The notes below the pieces were generated by a model, which did no database searches, was not told where the DNA came from, and saw nothing but the letters and a program-made list of their open reading frames with translations. From the NCBI GenBank assembly GCA_000310025.1, contig FN649728.1, positions 3,346,804 to 3,410,803 of the forward strand: DNA of 64,000 bases. The letters are read 5' to 3'. This DNA comes from Ectocarpus siliculosus. Taxonomy: Eukaryota; Sar; Phaeophyceae; Ectocarpales; Ectocarpaceae. How positions within the stretch are numbered: the stretch's first letter is position 1; each line of letters begins with the position of its first letter. Below, one piece after another: positions 13,292 to 25,800 of this stretch. Both the position numbers and the translations under genes were made by a program.

Positions 13292-15392
13292 CGGGGGGAG
13301 AGAGAGAGAGAAAGAGGGTGAGAGAGGAAAAGTTTCAAGGGAACGTTTCAACGTTTCTGCTTTTTTCTCTTGACTTTTCGTTTGTTGGTTGGCGTTGATG
13401 ATGTTATATGTCTTTCGTGAGTCTCAAGTTTGAATGTATTTGCGATGTCATGTATCATTCCGCAACGCCACCCAACACACCATGCGGACTACAAGCGACG
13501 AAGACTCCAGCGATCGTCTTCACGAACGGGAACGGGCACCGATACAACATTTTCAATTTTGTTCACGCTGAGTTGACTGCGCCGCGACCGGTCTCATCCC
13601 GCTATCTATCGTCTTCCCACAACGTTCAAAACACGAGTGACAGCAACGGTTAGCAATGAAACGCAACCCTTGGTGGAGCAAAAGTAGCTACCTCGCCCGC
13701 ATCGAGGGGTTGTGATCGGTAAATCTCTCCACCGCCCCAGCCCAACCTTACCATGCCAATCAAAAACCGACCTCTAGAAAATTCGGAGTATGCACCTACG
13801 GAGCACTGCTTTCCCCCCTACCCCATGCGGCACGCTGTACAAGTATATTGATCCGCGTGCACGCGCGCATGTGTCACTGCACCGTCCGTTTCCGCCACGT
13901 GTTCGCTTTGCGCAACACCCCCCGAAAGAAGATATCTGAAGGGTTGGTTCGTCCTGGATGTGGCGAGCTCGCTGCCGGTAGCGTTGATAGCCCACACGGT
14001 GGACGTCACCGGCCAGGAGAACTTCTTCTACATGCTCAAGTTGGTGAGTCCGCGGCTTGGTGTCGCCTTCCCCACTGCCCTTCCCCTGGTCATCTGACAT
14101 TGGCGTCCACACACATTTTTCGCAGCGAGGCTCCACGCGGGTTCCTCGTTCCAAGTGTGGCTCACGGTGATGGTGCCCTTTTGCTGAGCTACTGAACCTC
14201 GAGGGTATCGCTCGAAACAATTAGTCGCTGTTAATAGCCTTTGAGGATATTCCCCTTTGCGGGGGCATGCCCGTGCAAGGACCTCCTCTGGACGATGATC
14301 ATTCAATAGTCAGCACGTGGAAGTCGGGAAGAAAATTCGAACCATGACTTGGAAATCAAGCAAAACAACTGCGACCGACGTGCTAGAATAACCTGTGGTT
14401 CGGATGGGCACCCCGCGGTACTACAACCAGCGGTGCTTTCTCACTCCCAACCCCGACGTTCACTGGGCAAACCTTTGGCAACCCATTCGTGGATGCAACT
14501 GATTACACGCTTGTCGAAACGAACATTTGTACTTCCACCCCTGACGTGTTTTATCCCTCGTGATGCAATTCGAAGTTCATGGCGTTCCGATGTATTCTTC
14601 GTAACTTTGATTCATGACCGGCAGTGCATATGATGCTTGGTTGGCTCACCCCACCGACCTTCAAAAGCTGGGGGGGTTGTGTCCCTTGCCAAAAAACATT
14701 CGTTCTCCGGGTGCTTTTAAACCAATATGATGCAGTTGCGAACGCTCAAGCTCCACCAGCTCTCGGTGATATCGACTGCGGTTCTGCAGCGGTTCGAGGA
14801 CAGGGATTTTAATCCTTCGGTGAGAGGTCGCACAACACTCGTGCAAGTTGCGAACTTCCAGTTTTTCGTTGATTTTGCAGTGTGTGGAGGCGGATTGTTT
14901 TTTTTCGCTGGATCTCGTCCATCACACAGGGGGGAGGGAGGAGGAGAGATTGGTATAATTATGAGTGAGAGGGGAGTAAGAAAACGACACGACCCGACAA
15001 TCGGATAGTTTGGTAGACTTGTTGAGCACCGGACTTCATGTTGGACGACTCACTTCGCGCTTTGCCTTTCTCGGCTTACCGACAAAGTCTAGAGTGGAGG
15101 TAGTAGGACGGCCACATGGTGCTTGAAAGGTATTGGGCAAGTTGTTGCCCATGAACCATACGTAGCACTGTTCATTACTCTAACTATTTCAACGACGACG
15201 CGTGCAATGAGTTTCATTCTCATCGAGAGCTGGAGATTTACCTTTGCGAAACGTTGGGTTGTGTTTCGTGTGGTGGGAAAACGACGGCAGTATCGCCACG
15301 CAATAGCTGAAAAATTGACAACGAAATCGCGTGAATACGCCCCGTCCTTCTCTCCGCCCGTCGGTTGGCCTCTGTTTGCCGACGTCCGCGTG

Positions 15393-15447
<55 letters not shown>

Positions 15448-18400
15448 GCTGCGTATCAAAGATGTTCCGCATCTACATTTTCGTCTTCACGTTTGTGCTC
15501 GTGGTGCACTTTATTGCCTGCGGCTACTGGTTTGTGTCCAGGTGAGGAAAATTACGAATACACCAGCAGCCAAATCCTTCCACACCCTCTTGAAACTCCC
15601 GAATAATATCTTTAATGGCAAGTGAATGGCTGTGGCTATGTCAGAGCGTGACAGTAGTCCGCCCCGAAGGACCGCGAATGACGATAGAGTAAATGGGGTG
15701 TCCACAGAGTGAGACACAGTAAATGCAGCTCATGATTCAGTTGTCCTGTGAGGTAATCCGAGCGCAGAAAAAACAGAACGGGTCGGCAGGCACGCCAGAA
15801 AATTGTTGCGTTTTCTTTCCAGGACAAACCCCGAGGCACGTGACAGCTTCAGTTGACAAAGGCGAACTGTTTCACAACAGAGCAAAACGGTTCGGGACCG
15901 TGACGGGATAGATAGGGTACAGCAACAAACAGTAGACCGTGTGTGCAGCGTCATATTGTCTAATTCCCCGGTGCTTCAAAGTGAAAAGAAAATGGTAATG
16001 CTCAAACCACCCATGTTCGCAGAACAACGGACCCAGAGTTCGAGGGGCTTTGGGTCCCGGAGCAGGAGTACCTGGACGCCGCCTTGTACAAAAAGTATAC
16101 CCGGGCTCTGTACTTCTCCCTCGTCATCACCTACGGAAACGACTTAAGTGAGGGACAGATATCGGCGCGCTGATTTCTGTGCCTAGGATACGGCTGTAGT
16201 TCAGGGGTAAATCGAGCAACGGCGTAGCTTGGGGTCCTACCCTGTACGGGATATATGCCGGCCAACAACCGAACACGACATGGGAAAAAACTATTACAAA
16301 CTACACGTGGAACACTTTGAGCGTTTTCAAAGGTTTGATTATGGCTTTGGGAATGAGTAATACTGGATTGAACCTGTATGGAACCTCCACTACCAACGCC
16401 TTGTTGGAAGACTACTCCATGTCGAAGCCTGCGGGCGTCAATCACGTGAATAGTTGCTGATTGTCGTGTCATCAACGACGAGATCTCGGAGGCATGCATA
16501 CATCCTCTGTTGTTTCGATAACTTCGCTTTCTCGATACCAACATCATTCACAACTCATACGCGCACTCGGCCCATGGAAACAACGTGTCGTGCACCTCCT
16601 TCCCTTCCTCCCAGGGACTTTGCCCTCCGGAGTATTGTAAGCATTGTTGGCCATCCTCCACTGCACGACATAGATTGAGTCGGGTAAGAGCTCTCTGGTT
16701 GACCGATTTTCCACATGTGCCCGTGTGCCAGATATTCTGGCAGTGGTATCGGAGAACTCTTGTCTTGTGCAACTATCGTTGAGTACCTCGCTTCGAAATC
16801 GCGCGTGTGGTGCTGGTGGCACACCGACCCATCCCGCGGGACCCCCTTCGCGGAACGAATGTTTCTTGAAGAACCGGAGAATGACGCGGAGTACGTGTTC
16901 TCCAACATCTGCTTGACGCTGGCTCTGCTGACCAACGCCGTCATCATCGGGAGCGCCACAAACCTCCTGTCAAACATGGATGCTGGAGCCGTTGCCAAGA
17001 AGACGCAGATGGACGGGATAAACGGCTACATGCGGTTCCGAAAGGCGAGGCGGCTCCTGCTTGTCTATGTAGAACAGCGTTTGTTGGTTGGGATTTCAAC
17101 CGACGTGGGTAGGGGAAACGGTCACATTCGTTTCCCGAGGGGAGAGTTCGCTTTTTTCGTCTGACTTGGCGTGTGTTGGCTGGGGTTTCGCGAATGGACG
17201 AGACAATCGGATGTTTCCAGATGGTCAGGTGGTATCCGCTTGTCTTGAAAACGGGTTTGTCGGGAATCTCGTTACCCTTTGGGCTGGGGCGGGTCGTTCC
17301 GGAAACGCTGATGGCGGTGGGTCGCTTCTTGACGTCGCCATCCTCGTGTTTGTGAGCATGGGAAACGACGGGTATTCGGGAAGGAACAGTCATCTGCCCG
17401 CTGAAAGAGCTCATGCTATCCGATACGGATGTTGGCGAGCCTTGGAAACAGTGGCCACGATGAAGAAGTAGCATGCCGTCGAACGATCATGGTGGGTTTT
17501 GCCTGCTTTCTCACTGCCACTGTTGCGTTCTGTTGTGACAAGAACAAGAGGGAAAGAACATAACGATTTGAACCCGTTTTTGGCATGTACCTTCCGTTGT
17601 ATTTGCCTGAAATAACAGAGTATGCTGCAATTTGATGGACAATGGGATCGTGGGTTCATGATAGCACACGCTCATGTTGTCATTCCACCCGGAATACGGC
17701 CATCGGTTTGTAGTGAGGTGCCTGACAGCGTCTGAATGAAGTTCACGAAACGAACAAGGCCAGGGACACAGGGACATAGCCCACGTGTCTTGCTCAATAT
17801 TATCCAACTCATATTCAGTCCTGGACATTTTTTCTAAGCGAATTGTCTCATGCGGCAACGACAAGCAGGTGCCCAAGGGACTCCAAAAACGGATCCGAAC
17901 GTTCTACGAGTATCTTTGGGATTCAGGCCAGGATAGCCATAGTTCGGGCCTCTTCGAGGAGCTGCCGGAAAAGCTCAAGCTGCAGCTCAATATTGCGCTC
18001 AAGAAACGCCTCATTGACCAGGTGAATGCTACACCAGCTGCTCGCGGCATAGGTAATCCAGAAATCTGTGAAGGATTCGTCGACTGTTGCACGCAAGGCA
18101 TACGGCGCCGATACGTCAGCTTTCGGGCGCATGGTTAGACATATATCGCGCGTGCGCGTAGACTTCCACAAGAGGGAAAACGCCCCGCCCATGCCCCCCA
18201 GCCGATGTCTCGATGGTCTGAAGTCCGGGGAGGCGATGCAAGCGCAGATTAGGGCGGAGGCAACTGAATATGTCTTGCGGAGGGAGCTGAATAGCAATGA
18301 TGCCGTTCCGCCATGGTGATGTTCCCGCTATATGCAATGACAGGTGCCGCTCTTCAAGACGTTTTCGCCGTCTGGAACAATCGCTCTCGTTCAGAACCTG

Positions 18401-19965
18401 ATCCCCAGCATTATTCTCCCGGGAGAACTAATCGTACGCCAGGTGAACCTCAACAAGCAAGAAGATCGCTAAATTCTGACGGCGTAAGCCTTGTGGCGGC
18501 CACAGACAATACGAGAATCACCACCAAACACTGCCACTTTTGATTTCCAAGTCCTCCCTCGAGTCTACCAACAAGGTTGTGAGTCTTTACGCTGAAACAG
18601 GATGCCCCCAAACGTACAACCCGAAATCCAGGATGAGCTTCATCGTTGGGCATTGTTTGTACGGGGCATTCTGGCAACGCCTGATGTGGTGGGCAGAAAT
18701 GAGCAACAGTGCTCGGTGTGCTTGTCTCATGGCGGCAAGAACCGACGACCACGTAAACGCATACTCCTTATTTTGACACAAGAGGCGAATCGGTATTTTG
18801 GGGGTGACATCTGCTGGGGTTTTGTTTTGCCACCCTGCGCAGGGAGAGCCAGCGACGTGCATGTTCTTCATCAGCAGAGGCTCCGTGCGAGTGACCGTGC
18901 CCGAAACCGAGGACTGCGACGACGAATTCCCGGAGGAGACGTACATCATCTCGCTGGGCGCCGGGTCGTTCTTCGGAGAGGTGGCTCTGCTTGAGGAGGT
19001 AGGTCCATCATGTGTCGAGCGGCGACATCTCACGAGCTTCGTAACCCTAAGAGCTCTAGTGGCCTAGCTTGGAAAGCCATGTGGCTGCGGCGCGAGTTCT
19101 TTAACAAAACAGAAGCTTGGTAAGATAATGTCCGAGTCCATCACACTGCGTATCGCAACTGCACAATGCAGGAGCACGTCCGGACGGCGAACGTGAGGGC
19201 AGAGGCGTTTACCGAGTTGCAGGTCATGCACGCCGCGGATTTCAAGGCTCTCGCCGAAGTGTTCCCAGAGTTCAAGGTGCGGATATAGTGTGTGGTCGGG
19301 CGTGGATGCGCGGTTCTGTCGTTAGTTTCATGAACGTTCCGTCGGTAAATGTCTCGAATATCGGCAAGAGACAGTGGTGTGCTCAAGGATTTGCGGTTGA
19401 TGTTGATCTCGTGCACAAATAACTTGGTTCGTGGTCTCGAATGAGAGGGAGAGCTGCTGAACCGCTCCGGCCGTAAAATTTGCTGTTATACGTCTTTCCC
19501 TACCCTTACTCCCCCCGGCCCAACCCATCCGCCGCGACCCGCACAAACCAACCGCCAAAAGACGGCGGTCAAGTCGATTTCCAAGTCTCGCATGAAGGCC
19601 GGCGAAGCTCTCGGAAAGATGAAGGCACGTGGAAAGAAATTTTCCAAAGGGAACTCTCGTTCCACTCGCGGTCCAGGGCCCCGGTCGATGAAAACCATGC
19701 GAAATGCCATTGCCGCCGTTAAAGCCAATCCTCGCGCCGCGACCGGTAGAGAAACCAGAGAAAAGAAGCCCAAGATGGCAAGCTTGGTGGAACGATTGAT
19801 GAGGAAGTACAGGTGAGCCTGCCGCTAACACCGTAGTCATCGCTTATTCTGCTTGTTTCCCCCACCCTTCCCAGCAGGAACGAAGGCTTAACGAACGAAT
19901 TCCCCGAACTGAACAAGGTTGCCATCAACAACCAAACGATCTTGCTCCAGTGTTTCCATCCGTGA
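10776..19965 (+). CDS. cyclic-nucleotide-binding six-TM cation channel (CNG/HCN/EAG-type)
   Basis: Voltage-gated-like channel with a cytoplasmic cyclic-nucleotide-binding domain. Exons: 10776-11558, 11935-12067, 13010-13160, 13932-14043, 14736-14819, 15462-15541, 16023-16147, 16872-17044, 17869-18021, 18344-18442, 18843-18998, 19172-19276, 19562-19812, 19878-19965. Phase is continuous, giving about 830 aa. Residues 1-261 are Ser/Thr/Gly-rich and disordered. S1 is around TWDIVMMILIIFSSFVNPLK, S2 around VLVDFSFIFHIGLTFRTT, S3 around YLKGWFVLDVASSLPVALIA. S4 is a weak sensor (KLLRTLKLHQL, basic or His residue every third position), S5 FVFTFVLVVHFIACGYWF, then a P-loop with filter VITYGND, S6 and a C-linker ending YMRFRK. 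The cNBD (about 599-718) has GSFFGEVALL and RTANVRAEAF, keeping the phosphate-binding Glu and Arg-Thr. A basic tail follows. Two introns use GC donors (after 13160 and 17044). The ATG at 10776 (GCC before it) is the first in-frame Met; the frame is open upstream. The tail is uncertain: a good acceptor at 20226-20227 could add a further exon. Confidence 0.92.
13230..13320. repeat. (GA)n microsatellite in a channel-gene intron
   Basis: Long GA run, slightly degenerate at its right end, in the intron that follows the exon ending at 13160. It starts about 70 bp after the GC donor. Confidence 0.97.
15393..15447. repeat. (CT)n microsatellite acting as a polypyrimidine tract
   Basis: A (CT)n run with one A interruption ends 14 bp before the acceptor AG at 15460-15461 of the S5 exon. 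It is the only pyrimidine tract at that acceptor, so the microsatellite probably functions in splicing. Confidence 0.93.
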
Positions 19966-22854
19966 TTGCGCTGGCTACGGGTGTAGGTGACCGGGTGAGA
20001 AGTTTCGGTCGAAGAGAGCAAGAAACACCCGCTGTTGGTCGGCGTGCTAGACACATGAAGACCGAACCCCACCATCAGTGCCGAGCGCGGCGAGCAGCCT
20101 GCATCGTTGATAGATTGGAGCGGGGATTTGGTTTCCTCGCGGTCGTAGAGTGGATGTGGAATGACCCGAGATCACGCCCGAGGGCCGTCTCACCAACCAT
20201 TGTTTTAATCTTTCTTGGAACCTTCAGGCGGTCAAGCGCGGAAAGGAACGAAAGGGCCGCATCGGTGGCGAGATCCTTTCCTAATTCTGGCCGTGTTGGC
20301 ACGTCGCGCTGGTTAGGAGGGCAGAGCTTCAGGGAAAAGGAGCAGCGGTGAAGACCCCTCAGTTCGATAGAGTCTCCGCAAGTTTTGGTTTGACCTTACC
20401 TTTGTCCGTAGACACCAAACCTTCACACCAACAAAAAGATTCTCTTACATCGTGTCGAACAAGTGGAGAACTTTGCATAAGCCGGCACGGCATCGACGTC
20501 GTGAGAAAACAATAGTAATAACGCACACACGGAGACGACTCAGTCCTTCTCGCGATACAACCTAAGGCAAGCATCACGGAATCGAAGCTGGGGAAATCCT
20601 CCTGTATGCCCTCGTGTTGTGTCACACCAGCTTGTGAAGCGTCCACAACTACCAAGGAGCAATTTTCCTGACGTCCGTAGGACATATTTGATTCACCAAC
20701 TCCCGCCCCCTTCCCTATGTATGCCCCGTTTTCGTGGTAGCAGGTCTGTTTATGAAAGGATCGTAGCGCACGAGGCGCTGGTGTCACACGAGGCGGCCAT
20801 ACGCGTAGCGAGAGGGGGGGGGATAGCGAGGGAGGACCTTTTGGCAATGAATCATCTGTAGCAACGGCTATGGGCTCATTTGTGTTGCGGCCAGCACCTA
20901 CAAACGAGTGGCTCGTTGCGCGAATTACGGCGTTGCGGTGTGCTACCGTCACGCCGAGCCCATCGTCCTAGCAGAATATCCTTACCGATCGCTCAGCCGC
21001 CACGAACAGGAGCACCAGCATGTGATTCCTAGAATCGGTTAAGCGCGGAACCGTCGGACAGGCACCTGCAGTACAGCAACCTTCTTGAATATCGTGAGGT
21101 AGATTAAAGTAGCCCAAGCTACAGTAGATATTTGACTCCTCCGTGAGTAACCTTGATTTTGATGTGCGTTCCGCGTAGTGCTAGAGCTTCGCACCCGGCT
21201 GGGTAGCGAAGCGGTAACACTATTCTTGTGCAGTAGGACCGTTTGTTTACAACTACCTTGCTTCCTGTCAATATGTGGTGCGTGTCTCGCGTTTCGTTGA
21301 GTTTTTCGTTGAGGCAGCAGCTTCTTGTCGCTATTTAAGGGGTGAAGCACTCACCCACCTTTGATAAGCCAAATTATACACTCAACTCGATTGAGAATCA
21401 TTGGATATCTTTCACTTGTTCCCCCGGGCAGCTCCTTAGTTCTGGGTGTTTAGTTTGAGCGCAACTGAATCCTGTCCCCGTTGGCATAATGACGTGACAT
21501 TCTACTAACATCCTCCCGCACTGGTGTTCAGTACTGCGCATGGAGTAGCGCGGCACTTCGTGGACATCATGATCTGTCCAAAATGGAGTTGCAAGAAAGA
21601 AGTCCGAACTGTGGTTCGGTTTATGTAGAACAGCCCTGTGTCGCAAACTCTACCAGATGGTGCACCCACAACTCTCCGTGGTAAGTCCCATCTATGTGTG
21701 GTCCATATGTGGAAGTGTAGTCTGCACTATGATAGCAAGGTTAGTGTAGACGCAATATTTGATCAAGAGGGTACAATAGACAAATCTGAATACTACACCA
21801 ATGGCCTATTATAGTGTTTGCGGGATCTTCTCTCTTGTCTCTCCACTCTGCTGCAGAAAATGAAAACAAGTCGACGTTGCATGCATAGACTATGTGTGCA
21901 ACCAACGCGAGAAGGAAAAAGCTCACGGCCGTCCCACACCGTCGCATGTGCAGCACCGCCTTCTCGGGCAGAAATGCTGTACATTTGGCCGATGCCTACG
22001 GACTGCACAGGTTGCATTTCACTAATTCGAGTTGGCAGCAGTCAGGCCCGGATCGGGTCAATGCTCACGGTACTTGCATGATTTTCTCCCTCCTCCATAT
22101 ATTGGGTGAGATGGCCGAATGTGAAAGTACGACGAGACTGAGAATTTTTACAAGTACTGTACACTTCAAGTTCCAGGTGTGAATGTCTCAAGTGAAATTC
22201 AATACCTCACGATGATGGTGAAAGAGAGGCGCTTGTTCCTTGTGACGACAACCTGAAGAACCCGTCGTTGCGACAAGATTTTGTTGTCTGGGCTGACATC
22301 GTGAAAGTTTTCTCTACCCGTACCGCATGACTCTCCATCTCTCCATAGTGTGTGGCGCAGCTCATGCAATTTTGATTCAGGTGGTCATCCTCTTACCCGT
22401 GCATGGGACAAAGGGGTAGAGAGACATCTATGGTGTAGGGCGTCAGTCGCGTTGCGTCGGCCGCCCAATGAGAGAAACTTTGTAGCCGAGCCGAGCAGTA
22501 CGGAACGAAATCTACGATGAAATCTACGATGAAAACCTACGACAGACAATGAAATCTACGGAGAACACGACTTTCTTTGTTTCCGTAGGTCTACAGGGTC
22601 GGCGGGTGATTTCAGGCTTCAGGGATGCATCATTCAATTGTGCACGACGTGCCTTGCTTGGTGACGCCTCTTTCCTTCGACAGGCGGCTTGGGGAGGACC
22701 GGTGTTCTGACAAAAGAGCTCGTGTCATGATGCCAGGGTACTTTAGTGAGTAGCACATCTAAATCCTTGTTGCAACCCTTCTGGGAGCAGGAGGTGGGTT
22801 TGTCGCCCCGTATCGGCCTCAATGCCGTACCCGTTGGGTATTTCCAAGTCGACC
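19966..22854. other. intergenic region between channel and mosaic-protein genes
   Basis: Contains the channel 3' UTR and a possible extra terminal exon: a strong acceptor TTGGAACCTTCAG ends at 20227 and is followed by open basic frames. Beyond about 20350 I find no exon chain or domain on either strand. At 22509-22564 a short motif (a)aatctacga/gg is loosely repeated three to four times. The promoter and 5' UTR of the next gene should lie at the right end. Confidence 0.5.
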
Positions 22855-25800
22855 ATGTCCTCACCATGGTACCTGACTGCCCTGATGGCAATGTTTCTTG
22901 CAACACGGGGGGCAGCAATCGCTCCGAATCATGGCGACTTTCAACAAGCATCGCCTGAACCGCAAGTATCGGCAGGATCGCCTGGATCAACCAGCAGTTT
23001 GAAGGTATCGTGGGATACAGTCGCGGACCGGGCGGCTCCCAAGATCCTCGGGTGAGCGGTCTTGCAGCAAATAACTCTTTGTGTGACCTAGCTTTTGTTT
23101 TGGATCCCTGCTCTGGTCGCGTCCTAATTTACAATATCCTTGAGTCCAACTCTGACTGGGTATTGGATCATTGCAGCGGGACGACAGCACAGCGAGACTG
23201 TGTTGTAGTACTCTGTAGTACAGACTGCATATATGTATGCATTGTAGTCTACATGCGGTACCAAGAATGTTGATTCTTCATTATACTGCTTATTGGTGTT
23301 GATAGACCAGCCACTCGTATTATTCCTCCCCTTCCTGCTGTGGACCCTTATTGCAAGAGAGGTTTACTTCGAATCTTGTGATTGGAGCATTTGTTCAGCT
23401 TGATTTGCACGCGTTGGTGCTGGTATGCAGATACGAGCTACAATACGCCGTGGCCGGGCGTACTGGAGGCAGCGATGACACCATCGCAAGTTGGAAATCT
23501 GCGGAGGGGAACACCCACGATACCTGGGACATCACCATTCAAGTGGACGGATTTGACAGGTACAACATGTATGATGGAAGGCAGTTGGCGCGCGAGGGAA
23601 TCAACTTGGGGCAATAACAAAATGGGGTGGACATACACGATTCGAATATACTGCTGAGGTACTGCTGTGCAGGTCTTCGACATAAAGACTTGGCAAGCTG
23701 AGGTACTGCTGTACAGGTCTTCGACATACAGGCTTGGTAAGCTCAGACGAAAATCCCGTACATTGTGTAATGAGGTTTTCAGGATAAGCTACGGCCGCTG
23801 GTGTTGGAAGGACCGGTTTATCAGGGTCGCTGTCGGTTTCGATCATACACTGCTGTCACGGTCGCTATGATACGTTAGCCACCCATCGGTTGCGACGGTG
23901 TGCGAAACAATACAATACAATTATTGTAACATAGGCATACCAAACATGTTGACCTTGATGTTTCCGCGGTCCTGAGATGTGCTGGTGTCTGAGTGTGTTT
24001 CCGTCCCATCTGGGTACCAGTCTACAGTTTGACCGCGCGGCCGGGGCCACACGAAAGAACGGCAGACGATGGGTTCGATCTCATCAACATTTTTCTCGTG
24101 CAGCAATGGCCTTCATTGTGTGACATGCTGAGGCTAAAGAACATAATGATATATCGCTCGACCTATTGCACGGACACAGCGTACATGCTGCACTGGAAAA
24201 GGACTAACCCACCCGTTCGAGGTCGAGCATATCATCAACCACGATCGCTCCTTACGGATCGTGGACATATTTTTCACCGAAAATCGACAGGTCTATTGGG
24301 AGGAAGCACATGGTAGAAGACGGATGGTTCACTCTTGCGTTATCTCGGGCGTACCCCAAGCCTAGTTCACTGCCAGACCTGTGGTTGGATACGGAGCCAA
24401 TCGGGTGGAACGAAACCTGGGTGGACATGGAGGCCAAAGTTCAAAAGACCCTCAGGTGACGAAGAGCAATGGTTGCAGTCCTCCGAGGCCTACGCGTATC
24501 TTTTAGGTTTGTGCTTCTTCCTACGTTAGTCTATACAGAAGTGGTCCCGGGAGAATGCCGTTCGCCCCGTATATTGCCGGCTATTTCGACTGGATCGCAC
24601 CAGCATTACACCGGGACCACTGGTGAGGCGAGATGTTGTGAGTCTCTACATGCCAACCTCACAAGTGAATGAACCCGAACATTTCACTCTGAAGACCAAG
24701 GCTCAGGGAGTCTTCTCCGGAACGATGCGAAAAGAATATTTCACCTATGTTGTGGGAATTGTGTCTCCTGTACCAACAGGCCTCCTTCCATGTCTGTCTG
24801 TAATGTCCAACGTCAGTAGGAGAATCCCTTCGACTGGGCTCATCTATGACTTCTCTGTCATCTTGATGGCCGATGGCTGTCCTCCCTCGCTCCTCTCAGC
24901 TAACTCCCTTTTACTACCTCTCTCTGGTTCCACCAAACCTGTCCACATTGTTCTATAGGTACTATACGTCAGGGCAGCTTGCTCGCCGCAATAGAGAGCT
25001 CGTAACTCTCCATCGACTGTAGCGCAGAACCACATTGGCGTCAGCGTTTGCGGCAGCGCCGCTGTCACCCTTATCACCATAGAGTTGTTGGTCGACGTCC
25101 TCGGACTCATTGTACTCCGTCGCCATGACAAAGACTGGGACACTCTAGGACAAGTGCTTTGTGGGACACACTTGTCCTAGAGTGTCCCAGTCTTTGTCAG
25201 TACGACGTCGACCCACAACTCAATGGCGACATGGGTGACAGCGGTGCTCCCGCAAACGCTGACGTCTTTGTGGTTTTGTGCTACTACAGTTACGAACTCT
25301 CTAGTCTTATCAACAAGTTATTGTCTCAGTTTGACCAAAGTTCACCACTAATACCTGGGGGGGTAATGTGGGGCTTGTCTCTCCTGAACAGACAAGCCTC
25401 ATTTACTATCTTGTCTGAAACGTCCAACGTCAGTCGGAGAATTCCTCCGGCTGGACTCATCTATGCCTTGTCTGTCATCAGTAACGAGGAATCTCCGTTC
25501 ATGATCTTGGTGGCAGCATATCCACCCTCGTCCCTCTCAGCTCACTTCACTACCTCTCTCTGGTTCCACCAAATGTGTCATACTGTCCACGTGGTCCTAC
25601 ACGTGCCTCTACTTTCATTGTCGCTTATCTACGTGAGGACAGCTTGTTCGCCGCAAGAGTAGAGAGTTTGTATCTCTCCATCGACTGTAGCACTCTAACC
25701 CCAAACCACAATGTCGCCATTCGCGATCGATCTGTTCTCCGTCTTCGGTTTGTTCCATCTTTGTAAACTTTCAGTGCAAAATATATTCCATATGCTCGAA

